Shown here: positions 34,809 to 43,206 of the stretch, piece by piece
How positions within the stretch are numbered: the stretch's first letter is position 1
Layout: every line of letters begins with the position of its first letter
Source: Chryseobacterium contaminans
GTDB lineage: Bacteria > Bacteroidota > Bacteroidia > Flavobacteriales > Weeksellaceae
Length of the DNA stretch: 46,041 bases
Reading direction: 5' to 3'
Assembly: GCF_001684955.1 (NCBI RefSeq)
Contig: NZ_MAYF01000124.1
Span: forward strand, 1-46,041
Made by a program: the position numbers and the translations under genes
The notes under the pieces: generated by a model
Seen by the model: the letters and a program-made list of their open reading frames with translations, nothing else
The model's database searches: none
What the model was told of the DNA's origin: nothing

Positions 34809-36533
34809 TTACAATACTCTATATACAGGATACTGTCTGAAAGTTTTTTCTTCAAAATAAGGAGAATGCCTGTATACCCAATCCAGCTGGGCTTCACCAT
34901 CTTCTGACAGCTTTTTGTCTGATTTCTTTGCTGACTCAAAAGCTTCTTTAAGTTTTGAGTCTTTTTTCAACAGCTCAGCAGCGGTATCTTCAAAAATATA
35001 AGCTGAATAGTATTCTTTCTGAGCCAGAATACCATCGAAAAAGTTCCAGTTAAAGAAAGAGTCTAATGCCTCTGGTTCAAGGGTTTCTATAATATATTTC
35101 ACCCCAGGCTGGTTGGTAGAAACAATATAGTCTCCGGCTGCAAAGGTCTGGTCTTTTTTAGAAGCGTCAACTGTGGTCTCATAATGCAGATAATGTCCTT
35201 CGTAAGGATTTTTTACGGTTTTAAAGTCTTTGATCTTATAAGATTCTACAGCAATAGTGCTATCCTTCTGAATTGGCTTCATCTGGATCCCGTTTCTTTT
35301 AAGTTGTTCAATAACTCTGTATTGAGCCTGTGGGATCACATAGTATTTAGGGATGGTAATATATCCTGTAGGAACTGCTGTGGTAAAAAGCTTGATGTTT
35401 TTTGTAAAAGGCTTATTCCTGTCATAGTAAAGTCTTGGTTTTCCTGATATTTCGCTTGGCTTGTAATTACCTTCAAAACCTTTAAAATCCATGGTGGTGT
35501 ACTTCGTAGAGTCTATTTTCCATCTGATTCCATATTGTTTTCCTGCCTCATACTGCTTAAGATTTTCTATACGAAGCTTCTTTATTTTCTGATAGTCTTT
35601 ATCCAGGTTTTGCAAATTTACTAACATGTATTTGTAAGTAGCGTCAACTCTCTTATTATAAGGCTTCAACATGTGAGTCTCCGGAACTGTTCCTAACGAA
35701 TTAAACAAAGTGGTATACCCTGTAGAATATCTTGGAGAGTCTTCAAATGAAGCGAAACCAACCTCCGGGATATCACCGTGAATGTTGACGTAAGGGGTAC
35801 TTTCATAGCCTAATTTCCTCATATCCTCAAGGTTTTTAGCCTGATATTCGTTGTAAAAGTAGTTCCCTAATGTATTCCCTAAGCGCTCTTTAAAGGTTGA
35901 GATATAGGTAAAAGTATATTGATAATCTGCACCATTGCTAACATGGTTATCAATGAAAACATCCGGTTTCAGCCATTGATAGATTTCCTGGAAGCTTCTG
36001 GCGTTTTTAGAATCTGCTTTAATGAAATCCCTGTTCAGATCATAGTTTCTTACGTTTCCTCTGAACCCGTACTGTTCCGGGCCATTCTGATTGGCTCTTG
36101 AATGGGAGCCTCTGTTCAGCATTCCGCTGATATTATAAGCTGAAATAGCAGCAATGATGAAGTTTTGCGGAGTTTTGATCTTCTTGGTTGCCAAATCTCT
36201 CATCAGCATCATGGTGGCATCAATTCCGTCAGGTTCTCCCGGATGAATGCCATTGTTGACAAAGAGAATGGCTTTATCTTTTCTCAGTTTTTCAAGATCT
36301 TTTTCAGGGAAAGGATTGTAAACAACCACATAGATGGGTTTTCCGTTGTCATCTTCTCCTTTTTTAAGATATTGAATAGTATTGAAGTTTTTAGCCAGAT
36401 CCTGGTAATACGTATTCATTTCATCATAAGTAACAGTTTGGTTACCATTTCCTTTTTCAAAAGGGGTCTGAAATGTTTTTTGCCCAAAAACCAGGGATGA
36501 ACTCAGAATAAGCAGCAGATATTTCAGTTTCAT
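34809..36533 (-). CDS. M14 family zinc carboxypeptidase-like protein
   Basis: This exported protein has about 574 residues from ATG 36533; an ATG three codons upstream (36542) is the alternative. Signal peptide MKLKYLLLILSSSLVFGQ. The zinc motif HxxE occurs in NNGIHPGEPDGIDATMM (His about residue 95), with the third ligand likely in VFIDNHVSNG. The arginine patch NRGSHSRANQNG and YDLNRDFIK fit the M14 fold. The C-terminal about 200 residues are a second domain of unknown role. It probably acts in the periplasm or outside the cell; its peptide substrate is unknown. Confidence 0.88.
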   Translation of the reverse strand: MKLKYLLLILSSSLVFGQKTFQTPFEKGNGNQTVTYDEMNTYYQDLAKNFNTIQYLKKGEDDNGKPIYVVVYNPFPEKDLEKLRKDKAILFVNNGIHPGEPDGIDATMMLMRDLATKKIKTPQNFIIAAISAYNISGMLNRGSHSRANQNGPEQYGFRGNVRNYDLNRDFIKADSKNARSFQEIYQWLKPDVFIDNHVSNGADYQYTFTYISTFKERLGNTLGNYFYNEYQAKNLEDMRKLGYESTPYVNIHGDIPEVGFASFEDSPRYSTGYTTLFNSLGTVPETHMLKPYNKRVDATYKYMLVNLQNLDKDYQKIKKLRIENLKQYEAGKQYGIRWKIDSTKYTTMDFKGFEGNYKPSEISGKPRLYYDRNKPFTKNIKLFTTAVPTGYITIPKYYVIPQAQYRVIEQLKRNGIQMKPIQKDSTIAVESYKIKDFKTVKNPYEGHYLHYETTVDASKKDQTFAAGDYIVSTNQPGVKYIIETLEPEALDSFFNWNFFDGILAQKEYYSAYIFEDTAAELLKKDSKLKEAFESAKKSDKKLSEDGEAQLDWVYRHSPYFEEKTFRQYPVYRVL

Positions 36534-36640
36534 TATTAACATATTTTCGGGATTTAAAATTAGTCAATAAGATCCTGCCAGAAAAACAAAATAGAGATCA
36601 ATATCTTAATTTTTCTGCTTTTTATTCAATTCCAATCAAG

Positions 36641-36898
36641 TTAAAGGTTCCTTGATTTAATTTCTTTATTCGCCAGGTTTAAATTGATGAGTAATGGGAT
36701 CATCGTTACAGGCATTACAATGAATGGAGTAAATGCTACAAAGGGAAATCCTTTAGCTCCTTTAATGACCAGAATTGAGATGAAGGCGATGATTCCCAGT
36801 GCAAAAACAACTCCGAAACCAACAGAGACTCCTTTAAGTGTATTTCTTTTTTTAATCAGCTCTTCATCTGTTAATATTTCGTAAATATTTTTCTTCAT
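36641..36898 (-). CDS. Small two-helix membrane protein
   Basis: This 85-residue protein has an N-terminal amphipathic part (YEILTDEELIKKRNTLKG) followed by two hydrophobic helices (about 25-46 and 52-75). The C-terminus is charged (ANKEIKSRNL). Similar short proteins in Chryseobacterium carry no reliable function. It lies 49 bases after the metallophosphoesterase gene on the same strand and may be the last gene of the ADP-ribose cluster, or independent. Confidence 0.68.
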   Translation of the reverse strand: MKKNIYEILTDEELIKKRNTLKGVSVGFGVVFALGIIAFISILVIKGAKGFPFVAFTPFIVMPVTMIPLLINLNLANKEIKSRNL

Positions 36899-36947
36899 TG
36901 GAATATGATTTTATGTTATGAAATGTATATTATTTGTTCGGTATATC

Positions 36948-37676
36948 TCAATTTCGCCCTTTTTCGTCTGGATATAGGGATGGAAGCGGATCGCTTTGCC
37001 AGAATTCATTGGTATCAATATCCATGATGGATAATGCTCCCGTAAAGGCTGCGCCGGTATCCATATTCCAGATATTGGCTTTATTAGTAGGAATTTTACT
37101 TCCAATATCCAACGTTGGAGTATGTCCGATAAATATTTCTTTGTAAAGAAGCAGTCTTTTAGGATATAATAAAGAATTTTTTGCCAATTTTTTATCCATG
37201 GCTACGGCTGTTTCCCAAAGGGTTCTGTCCCAACGGTAATTGCTGGAATACACTTCTTTTTCCGGGCCGTGCATGGAAGAATATCCGGCATGAATAAACA
37301 ACCGGTTCTGGTCATCAACATGGTAGCTTTTCATACGCTGGAAAAACTCTAGATGGATTTCCTGATCTTCCTGAGAATAGTTTTCATAGCTATCTACCGT
37401 ACTTTTCCCTCCGTTGGAAAGCCAGACACCAGGCCCTTCTCCACGGGCTAACCAGTCTTCACACCAGACATCATGATTTCCTTTGATAAAAATACAGTCC
37501 TGCTTTTCGGAAAGCCCTATTAAAGACTGAATGACCTGGGAAGATTCGCTCCAACCGTCTACATAATCTCCAAGAAAAATTAATCTGTCATCCAGGGTAA
37601 CCTCAGCCCTTTCAAGCACCTGCTGCAATGCCTTGGCCCCGCCGTGAATATCTCCTATTACTAATGTCCTGTTCAT
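36948..37676 (-). CDS. PPP-type metallophosphoesterase
   Basis: This 242-residue calcineurin-like phosphatase has GDIHG (8-12), GDYVDGW (36-42) and GNHDVW (65-70) as metal-ligand motifs, with later ligands in FIHAGYSS and FIGHTPT. It resembles bacterial serine/threonine PPP phosphatases (PrpA/ApaH relatives). It follows kptA by 77 bases and is the seventh or so co-directional gene of the ADP-ribose cluster. Possible substrates are phosphoprotein, a nucleotide or the ADP-ribose cyclic phosphate made by KptA; the last is an inference from context. Confidence 0.92.
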   Translation of the reverse strand: MNRTLVIGDIHGGAKALQQVLERAEVTLDDRLIFLGDYVDGWSESSQVIQSLIGLSEKQDCIFIKGNHDVWCEDWLARGEGPGVWLSNGGKSTVDSYENYSQEDQEIHLEFFQRMKSYHVDDQNRLFIHAGYSSMHGPEKEVYSSNYRWDRTLWETAVAMDKKLAKNSLLYPKRLLLYKEIFIGHTPTLDIGSKIPTNKANIWNMDTGAAFTGALSIMDIDTNEFWQSDPLPSLYPDEKGRN

Positions 37677-37753
37677 TTCATGTTTTAGTTGGCGAAAAGA
37701 TAAGCCATTATCTTTAAAATAATGGCTTTTTTAGTTCGATACTGTTGTTTTTA

Positions 37754-38296
37754 TCATTTTGAAATGTATTGAGGATCTACAAACTCTGTAAGCCAGACTC
37801 CGTTGGCTGATTGGAAGAAAGCGACTCCGTCTTCATACATTTTCCCGGTCCTGATGGTCAGAATTATAGGTTTACCGTGTCTCATCCCCACCTTTGTAGC
37901 GGTCTCTTTATCAGCACTTAAGTGTACATGTTGTCGGGTTCTTTTTTCAATTCCTTTTGCCATAATGGAAGAGATATTGGTCTCTGCGGTTCCATGATAC
38001 AGGAAATCAGGAGGCTGTATAGCTTCCAGGGATAAATCTATATTGATAGAATGTCCCTGACTGGCTCTGATCTTCGTTTTATCTTCATTAAAGGCAAATC
38101 TCTTTTTGTTATTGGTTTCAACTACCTCATCTAATTCTTCCAGAGAAAAATGCACTCTTTTTTTCGCTGATTTTGCTCTCAACTCTTCTACATCTGCCCA
38201 GCCGTTTTCATCCAGTTTTAGGCCGATCGTCTCGGGTTGGTGCCTCAAAATAAGGCTTAAAAATTTACTTATTCTTTTTGTTTCTATTTCGTTCAT
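37754..38296 (-). CDS. kptA: RNA 2'-phosphotransferase (KptA/Tpt1)
   Basis: This 180-residue enzyme removes an internal RNA 2'-phosphate by transferring it to NAD+, releasing nicotinamide and ADP-ribose 1'',2''-cyclic phosphate. Motifs are intact: KFLSLILRHQPETIGL (N-terminal RNA-binding domain), LYHGTAETNISSIMAKGI and QHVHLSADKETATKVGMRHG in the ADP-ribosyltransferase-like half. The ATG overlaps the preceding gene by 4 bases. In bacteria without tRNA splicing of the yeast type, its likely job is RNA repair or NAD-linked RNA modification; the neighbours strengthen that view. Confidence 0.96.
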   Translation of the reverse strand: MNEIETKRISKFLSLILRHQPETIGLKLDENGWADVEELRAKSAKKRVHFSLEELDEVVETNNKKRFAFNEDKTKIRASQGHSINIDLSLEAIQPPDFLYHGTAETNISSIMAKGIEKRTRQHVHLSADKETATKVGMRHGKPIILTIRTGKMYEDGVAFFQSANGVWLTEFVDPQYISK

Positions 38297-39402
38297 AATT
38301 TGTTTTTTAATTTTTTAATAAGTCTGCTAATCATAAAATAATCCTGTTTCAAATGATTATAAACAGAGAGCTCATCTCCTGATAATCCTTCCAATATTCT
38401 TTTTTGCTCATACATACAATGCTCAAAATCTTCATCACTTACACAGAGATCCATTTGATCTTCAAGTTTCAAATATTCACTGATGACGGCTTCACCAAGA
38501 TTATACGAAAGCAGTCTCTCCTTTATATAATTAGACCAAGCCAAATCTTCATCATATTTTTCTTTACGCAATACTTCAATTTTCTTTTTACTTTCATCCG
38601 TTATAATGTAATGATTGAGTGTGCGCCATAACAAATCCTCAATAATACCTTCTCCAAACTCTCCTCTATTGACAGTATATCCCGGATCATAAATGTTCAG
38701 ATACTTCAGGAAGTCTTCGTTTTTATTTGGGTAAATGAATACATTTCGAAGATACATTCCTAAGCCAAAAAAAACTCCCATATCATTAAGTTTTGAAGCT
38801 AATGATTCATTCCTGATATCTAGGATCCTATCTTCACTCAATTCTTCATAAATCAAAAAATCAACAGCTTCTTCTACTGTGTTTATTTTTGATATCTTCT
38901 CCTCACAATATTTTGCATGGGTCTTCTCTTCTTCAATCAATTTTTCAAGCTCTTCTTCATTTTCTTCTCCAATAGGAACTGAAGGATTGTAAACCTCTCG
39001 AAAATAATCATAAGAGATAATATCTCTGCTGTTTGTTTCCAAATATTCCTTTAGCCTGCTTTCAGAAAATCTTTTTTCTTTTTCCAAAACCTCAAGGGTT
39101 TCTTTTCCAATTTCTTCACTATCTCCAAAAAAATCAACAATTTTTATTCTATCAACAAGTAAAACATTGAAAAGTGGTATTTGATCAGTTTTTATTATCA
39201 ATTCTCCGTCATTCAGTATTTTAAAATTATTGACTGTATTCTCTTCGATCTCACAATTGATAAGAAACATTCCATGATCCGGAATCTGATCAGGTATAGA
39301 AGCAGTATAGAAAAGCAAGGGAATATCAGAAATAAATTCTTTAAAAGATGTTCTTCCTATTTCCAGCAATTCTTTTTCTGAAGTAAATTTATATAGAGTC
39401 AT
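38293..39402 (-). CDS. Hypothetical protein with DUF6794-like segment
   Basis: This protein has about 369 residues. The ATG at 39402 is chosen over a TTG one codon before. The N-terminal about 95 residues (LYKFTSEKELLEIGRTSF...) are a beta-rich unknown domain. An acidic E-rich helix comes next. Residues about 172-255 carry TVEEAVDFLIYEELSEDRIL and GLGMYLRNVFIYPN, which match my recollection of DUF6794. The last 100 residues are helical. It overlaps kptA by 4 bases, a tight translational link. Function is unknown; it may be a partner or regulator of KptA. Confidence 0.7.
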   Translation of the reverse strand: MTLYKFTSEKELLEIGRTSFKEFISDIPLLFYTASIPDQIPDHGMFLINCEIEENTVNNFKILNDGELIIKTDQIPLFNVLLVDRIKIVDFFGDSEEIGKETLEVLEKEKRFSESRLKEYLETNSRDIISYDYFREVYNPSVPIGEENEEELEKLIEEEKTHAKYCEEKISKINTVEEAVDFLIYEELSEDRILDIRNESLASKLNDMGVFFGLGMYLRNVFIYPNKNEDFLKYLNIYDPGYTVNRGEFGEGIIEDLLWRTLNHYIITDESKKKIEVLRKEKYDEDLAWSNYIKERLLSYNLGEAVISEYLKLEDQMDLCVSDEDFEHCMYEQKRILEGLSGDELSVYNHLKQDYFMISRLIKKLKNKL

Positions 39403-39420
39403 CAATGGTTTTTGTTTTAA

Positions 39421-39900
39421 TTAAGCATTATAATATTCCGGGGAAAAAGTGACTGTAAATCCTGTTGTTTTACTGATCTCATCTGCATATTGATCAAAAT
39501 AATAGGTATCTGGTGATATTGAAAGCATTACAAATGGATTATTATGAAGATAGAGGAATAGGTCAGATTCTCCTGGTCCTTTGCCTTTCAGTATATTCTG
39601 AATTTCAATTCCATTGATTTTATTCAGAGGAACTAATAAAGTCTTCTTATGATCTGAAAGACCCAGCAGGCTGTTTTGATTGTCTATCCAAAGTAAGGTA
39701 CTATCCTTTATCCTATCCAGAATTTCAAACGGGGTTTCATATGCATAATCCGGTGAATAATGAACACTGCTGTTTCCTATTTCCAACGCTTTATTGATGT
39801 CAATTCTTCCTTTATATTTCTTTAAAGGAAAATTCAAAATGTCATTTTCTGGATTATATTTGGAAAACATATTGGTTAACATTTTTAGAAAAGACTTCAT
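39421..39900 (-). CDS. Hypothetical protein, 159 aa
   Basis: This is an unrecognised soluble protein. No catalytic motif is seen. The pattern of short strands (SLLGLSDHKKTLLVPLNKIN, SDLFLYLHNNPFVMLSIS) suggests a compact beta-rich, PH- or GRAM-like fold. It is tightly packed: 4 bases after the ADP-ribosylglycohydrolase stop and 18 bases before the next ATG. Its presence in this run suggests a partner or adaptor role. Confidence 0.65.
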   Translation of the reverse strand: MKSFLKMLTNMFSKYNPENDILNFPLKKYKGRIDINKALEIGNSSVHYSPDYAYETPFEILDRIKDSTLLWIDNQNSLLGLSDHKKTLLVPLNKINGIEIQNILKGKGPGESDLFLYLHNNPFVMLSISPDTYYFDQYADEISKTTGFTVTFSPEYYNA

Positions 39901-39904
39901 TAGC

Positions 39905-40843
39905 TTATGAGTATTTATTGTCTAACTTTTCACATAATTTTTCAATATCATTCTTTCTAACAAGTTCGTCAATCCATTCCTGAGGAATATTTTCAAAACC
40001 ATAATAGATTCCCGCCAATCCACCAGTAATAGCTCCTGTTGTATCTGTATCTTCACCCAGATTTACCGCTTTCAATACAGCTTCTGAATAATTTTCTGAG
40101 TTTAAAAAACACCATAAAGAGGCTTCCAGACTATGAAGAACATAACCACTTGCTCTGATTTCATCTTCGGGATAGCTTGAAATATCATTTTTTAGAATCC
40201 TTTGAAACAGTTCAACCTCAATTGGATTAAAACCTTGTAAATCTGCATATTCCAAAACCATATTTTGCATATATTCATAAGATTCAGCTTTATTTTTTCC
40301 TTTTATTAACTGAATCGCAAATATTACATAGATAAAACAGGCAAAAACAGATCTGAAATGACCATGGGTAATGGATGAAACTTCCTTTACAGTCTGATAT
40401 AGCTTCTGAATATCCTCTTCATTTTCAAGATAAAAAGCTAAGGGAAGAATTCTCATTAAAGAACCATTCCCATTATCTTCTTCAAAAATATTTCCTGAAA
40501 ACCTGGCACTTTCTCCTTTGATTAGCCTTGCAATAGAGTGTCTTGTAGTTTCTCCAATATCGAAAAGTCTTCCGTGGGCAGTCCAATGCCCATCTTTCAC
40601 CCATTGTACAAAGCTTTGTCCGATCTTTTCCAGATCATAGCCTTTTGTAAGTTCTTCTGCAAGACAAAGTGTAAGAGAGCTGTCATCACTCCACGTTCCC
40701 TTGGGCTGATTCCAGGACATATATTCCAGCATCTTATTTACAGGGAATCGCTTTAAATAATCTCTATCTTTAAACTCTACAGGAACTCCGAGGGCATCAC
40801 CAATGCATACTCCCATAATTCCACCTTTTATTTTATTTTCCAT
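39905..40843 (-). CDS. ADP-ribosylglycohydrolase (ARH/DraG family)
   Basis: This hydrolase has 312 residues and removes ADP-ribose from proteins or other acceptors. Metal-binding motifs are intact: GVCIGDALGVPVEF (10-23), GTWSDDSSLTLC (about 49-60), DNGNGSLMRILPL, and the C-terminal EDTDTTGAITGGLAGIYYG. The fold is all-helical with two Mg or Mn ions. The ATG overlaps the sirtuin stop by one base (TGATG). With two macrodomains nearby, the cluster has three potential ADP-ribose erasers. Confidence 0.95.
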   Translation of the reverse strand: MENKIKGGIMGVCIGDALGVPVEFKDRDYLKRFPVNKMLEYMSWNQPKGTWSDDSSLTLCLAEELTKGYDLEKIGQSFVQWVKDGHWTAHGRLFDIGETTRHSIARLIKGESARFSGNIFEEDNGNGSLMRILPLAFYLENEEDIQKLYQTVKEVSSITHGHFRSVFACFIYVIFAIQLIKGKNKAESYEYMQNMVLEYADLQGFNPIEVELFQRILKNDISSYPEDEIRASGYVLHSLEASLWCFLNSENYSEAVLKAVNLGEDTDTTGAITGGLAGIYYGFENIPQEWIDELVRKNDIEKLCEKLDNKYS

Positions 40844-41529
40844 CAGGCAAGATTTACCAGTTTATCAAATAAAAGTTTCATTCCCTGTGTTGCTGTTTCT
40901 TTCATCACTACAGCTCTTTGTCCGTAACCAAAACCTGTTTCATTAGGATTGATAACGATTAAAAGACAATCATCTTTAATATCATGGATGAGTCCGGCAG
41001 CAGGATAAACCTGTAAAGAGGTTCCGATCACCACCAAAATATCTGATTCTTTTACGATTTCTCTGGCATCCTGGTATAAAGGAACATCTTCCCCGAACCA
41101 AACAATAAATGGTCTTAACTGAGCGCCATCTTCAGCCTTATCACCTATATTGATATCATCTTTTTGATCATAGATCAGTCTTTTATTGTTACAGGAACAT
41201 GATTTGAACAACTCTCCGTGAATGTGAAGGATCTTTGTGGAACCAGCTCTTTCATGCAGATCATCAATATTTTGAGTAATGATCTGAACATCAAAGTATT
41301 TTTCCAGCTCTGCCAATAATTTATGGGCTTCATTAGGTTGTACTTCATGAAGCTGGCGTCTTCTCTGGTTGTAGAATTCCAACACCAAAGCTCTGTCTTT
41401 TCTCCATCCTTCCGGACTGGCTACATCGGTTACATTATGATTTTCCCAAAGACCGTCTCCGTCTCTGAAGGTTTGTATTCCGCTTTCTGCACTGATTCCT
41501 GCTCCGCTTAATATGGTTAGTTTTTTCAT
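40843..41529 (-). CDS. Sir2-family NAD-dependent deacylase (class III-like)
   Basis: This 228-residue sirtuin has NAD motifs GAGISAESGIQTFRD (9-23), TQNIDDLHERAG (about 95-106) and the catalytic His in HIHGELF. The Tyr and Arg of EFYNQRRRQ match the Y-x-x-R pocket of SIRT5/CobB-type enzymes, which favour succinyl or other acidic acyl groups. The zinc ribbon is incomplete: SCSC is present but the second Cys pair is replaced by AEDGAQ. Product O-acyl-ADP-ribose is a macrodomain substrate, and a MacroD-type gene lies 63 bases upstream. Confidence 0.94.
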   Translation of the reverse strand: MKKLTILSGAGISAESGIQTFRDGDGLWENHNVTDVASPEGWRKDRALVLEFYNQRRRQLHEVQPNEAHKLLAELEKYFDVQIITQNIDDLHERAGSTKILHIHGELFKSCSCNNKRLIYDQKDDINIGDKAEDGAQLRPFIVWFGEDVPLYQDAREIVKESDILVVIGTSLQVYPAAGLIHDIKDDCLLIVINPNETGFGYGQRAVVMKETATQGMKLLFDKLVNLA

Positions 41530-41592
41530 TGGTTTTAAATTTTGTTTTGTACACTTTATATTTGCCTCATTAATGCACGAATATAATTGATT

Positions 41593-42108
41593 CTAAAAGG
41601 AAGGATTTAAAAGCTTTTTATAAATTTCTTCATTCTCTTCATCGAAACAGACAAAAATAACTTTCTCTATGATATCTGAATGAAACTTTCTTACTTCATG
41701 AACAGCTATTTTTCCTGCCAGTTCTTTCGGAAATTTATAAATTCCAGTGCTAATATTAGGAAAAGCTATAGTTTTAATGCCAAGATTTTCTGCCAGTTGT
41801 AAAGAGTTTCTATAACAATCTGATAAAAGTTTTGAACTTTTTTCTTCATCTCCATTCCAAACTGGTCCTACTGTATGAATAACATATTGTGCAGGAAGAT
41901 TTCCTGCTGTTGTTACTACGGCTTCTCCTGTACCACATTTACCTTGTCTGTTTCTTATTACTCTGCATTCTTCCAGAATCCGTGGTCCTCCAGCACGATG
42001 AATGGCTCCATCTACACCTCCTCCACCCAATAAGGAAGAATTAGCTGCATTAACAATGACCTCTGCATGGATTTTTGTGATGTCTCCTTTTATAACTTCA
42101 ATTTTCAT
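41593..42108 (-). CDS. MacroD-type macrodomain (O-acetyl-ADP-ribose deacetylase)
   Basis: This 171-residue macrodomain is close to YmdB and MacroD. Catalytic and binding motifs are clear: [20 protein letters not shown] (19-38), [20 protein letters not shown], and [12 protein letters not shown] (the phosphate loop). These enzymes hydrolyse O-acetyl-ADP-ribose and remove mono-ADP-ribose from acidic residues. The ATG overlaps by one base the stop of a 19-codon mini-ORF (TAATG). Together with the sirtuin gene it forms an obvious producer-consumer pair. Confidence 0.95.
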   Translation of the reverse strand: MKIEVIKGDITKIHAEVIVNAANSSLLGGGGVDGAIHRAGGPRILEECRVIRNRQGKCGTGEAVVTTAGNLPAQYVIHTVGPVWNGDEEKSSKLLSDCYRNSLQLAENLGIKTIAFPNISTGIYKFPKELAGKIAVHEVRKFHSDIIEKVIFVCFDEENEEIYKKLLNPSF

Positions 42109-42167
42109 TATATTTCTTCAAATGGTTCTAGCATTTTCCCTTTCTTTACATGAACATTTTTTACCAT
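42108..42167 (-). CDS. Possible mini-ORF (19 codons), translationally coupled
   Basis: ATG at 42167 encodes [19 protein letters not shown] and ends in TAA, whose last base is the first base of the macrodomain ATG. It starts 18 bases after the stop of the preceding gene. The composition is sensible for a small basic peptide, but length gives no statistical weight. It may serve as a coupling ORF or be a gene remnant. Confidence 0.3.
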   Translation of the reverse strand: MVKNVHVKKGKMLEPFEEI

Positions 42168-42185
42168 CTTATGGATTCGTAGCGG

Positions 42186-42605
42186 TTATTTTAAAGCATT
42201 CACCAGGCTTTCTATTTTTGTATTTGAAGATCCTTTAAAGTCGTTTCCTACAAATACTTTGATCACTTCTATGTTACCTACAATAGCCTGATTAAATGCA
42301 TCCAACTCTTCTGAAGGAACCCACAGCTCATTATGATTTCTTGCACCTACATTCTGTGCCGGATATTGATGGGCTGCTTCTTCTGAGACATCAAAACGGG
42401 TTACAAAACCAAGATAGTTTCCAAACTCATCCTTTGTATTCCATTTCTCAGCAATTTCTGAAGCATAGTCTTCATCCAGTACCGGATAAAAGATGGGCTG
42501 CCATTCCAGTCTTGGCGGGAACTTTTTATATCCGTTCTCAATAATAATAACCATTTCCTTCTCTCCTACCGGTCTGTACAATCTTGTTGTTTTCATTTTG
42601 TTCAT
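42186..42605 (-). CDS. Small protein of the ADP-ribosylation/crystallin J1 label family
   Basis: This protein has about 139 residues from ATG 42605; Met at 42596 is the alternative. Conserved features are TRLYRPVGEKEMVIIIENG, FPPRLEWQPIFYPVLDEDYA, GFVTRFDVSEEAAHQYPAQN and HNELWVPSEELDAFNQAIVG. Proteins like this are commonly labelled ADP-ribosylation/crystallin J1, though no catalytic residues of ADP-ribosylglycohydrolases are present. It follows DUF4291 by one base. The context suggests an accessory or binding role in ADP-ribose chemistry. Confidence 0.82.
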   Translation of the reverse strand: MNKMKTTRLYRPVGEKEMVIIIENGYKKFPPRLEWQPIFYPVLDEDYASEIAEKWNTKDEFGNYLGFVTRFDVSEEAAHQYPAQNVGARNHNELWVPSEELDAFNQAIVGNIEVIKVFVGNDFKGSSNTKIESLVNALK

Positions 42606-42606
42606 T

Positions 42607-43200
42607 TTAATTTTCTGATCCAATCCTCTGAGCAATCTCATAGGATAACGGATATATTTTTTCTATAGGCAACAGCTTCTTTGCTTTATTAAATTCTCCC
42701 TGTTTGGTAAGGCTTAAAATCTTTTTTACCAGAGGAGAATAATCTTCTATTTTAACAATCCAGTCTTCATTAAATTCTTCTATCAGATAGCGACTGATTC
42801 CCACCTGAATAGAGCGATATTCCAGTTTGTTTCCTTTGATATTTCTTTCCGGATCCCATTGTACATATACTTTCGCATTTTCAAACTCTTCTTCCCAAAC
42901 TTTTGGATTAGGATAGACTCTTTTTTCAGGAGAGGTTAAAACAGCCAGCACCAGTGCTTTTTCCCAGGCTTCCCTCTTAATATGAATAGCAAGAGTACAT
43001 TCCTGATTGGGTTTCTGCCCATAATTGCTTCGTTCCATCATCCAAAGGAAAGAAGGTTTAATCCACGTCATTCTACTGAATGAAAAAGGAGCACTGAACT
43101 TCTGATTTTCTACTGCTGCTTTTGCAATGGCTTTATTGTAAGCTTGGTAGACCACAATGGTATCTCGGGTATAATCTGCTCTTATTTCAAATTCTTTCAT
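42607..43200 (-). CDS. DUF4291 family protein
   Basis: This protein has about 197 residues from ATG 43200 (MKEFEIRADY); a GTG one codon before is not preferred. Conserved family blocks are DTIVVYQAYNKAIA (about 14-27), RMTWIKPSFLWMMERSNYG (about 43-61), CTLAIHIKREAWEKAL and LEYRSIQVGIS. No published activity is known to me; the conserved Arg, Trp and Lys residues point to nucleotide or RNA binding. It lies 6 bases after one macrodomain gene and one base before the crystallin-J1-like gene. Confidence 0.92.
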   Translation of the reverse strand: MKEFEIRADYTRDTIVVYQAYNKAIAKAAVENQKFSAPFSFSRMTWIKPSFLWMMERSNYGQKPNQECTLAIHIKREAWEKALVLAVLTSPEKRVYPNPKVWEEEFENAKVYVQWDPERNIKGNKLEYRSIQVGISRYLIEEFNEDWIVKIEDYSPLVKKILSLTKQGEFNKAKKLLPIEKIYPLSYEIAQRIGSEN

Positions 43201-43206
43201 CACTTA

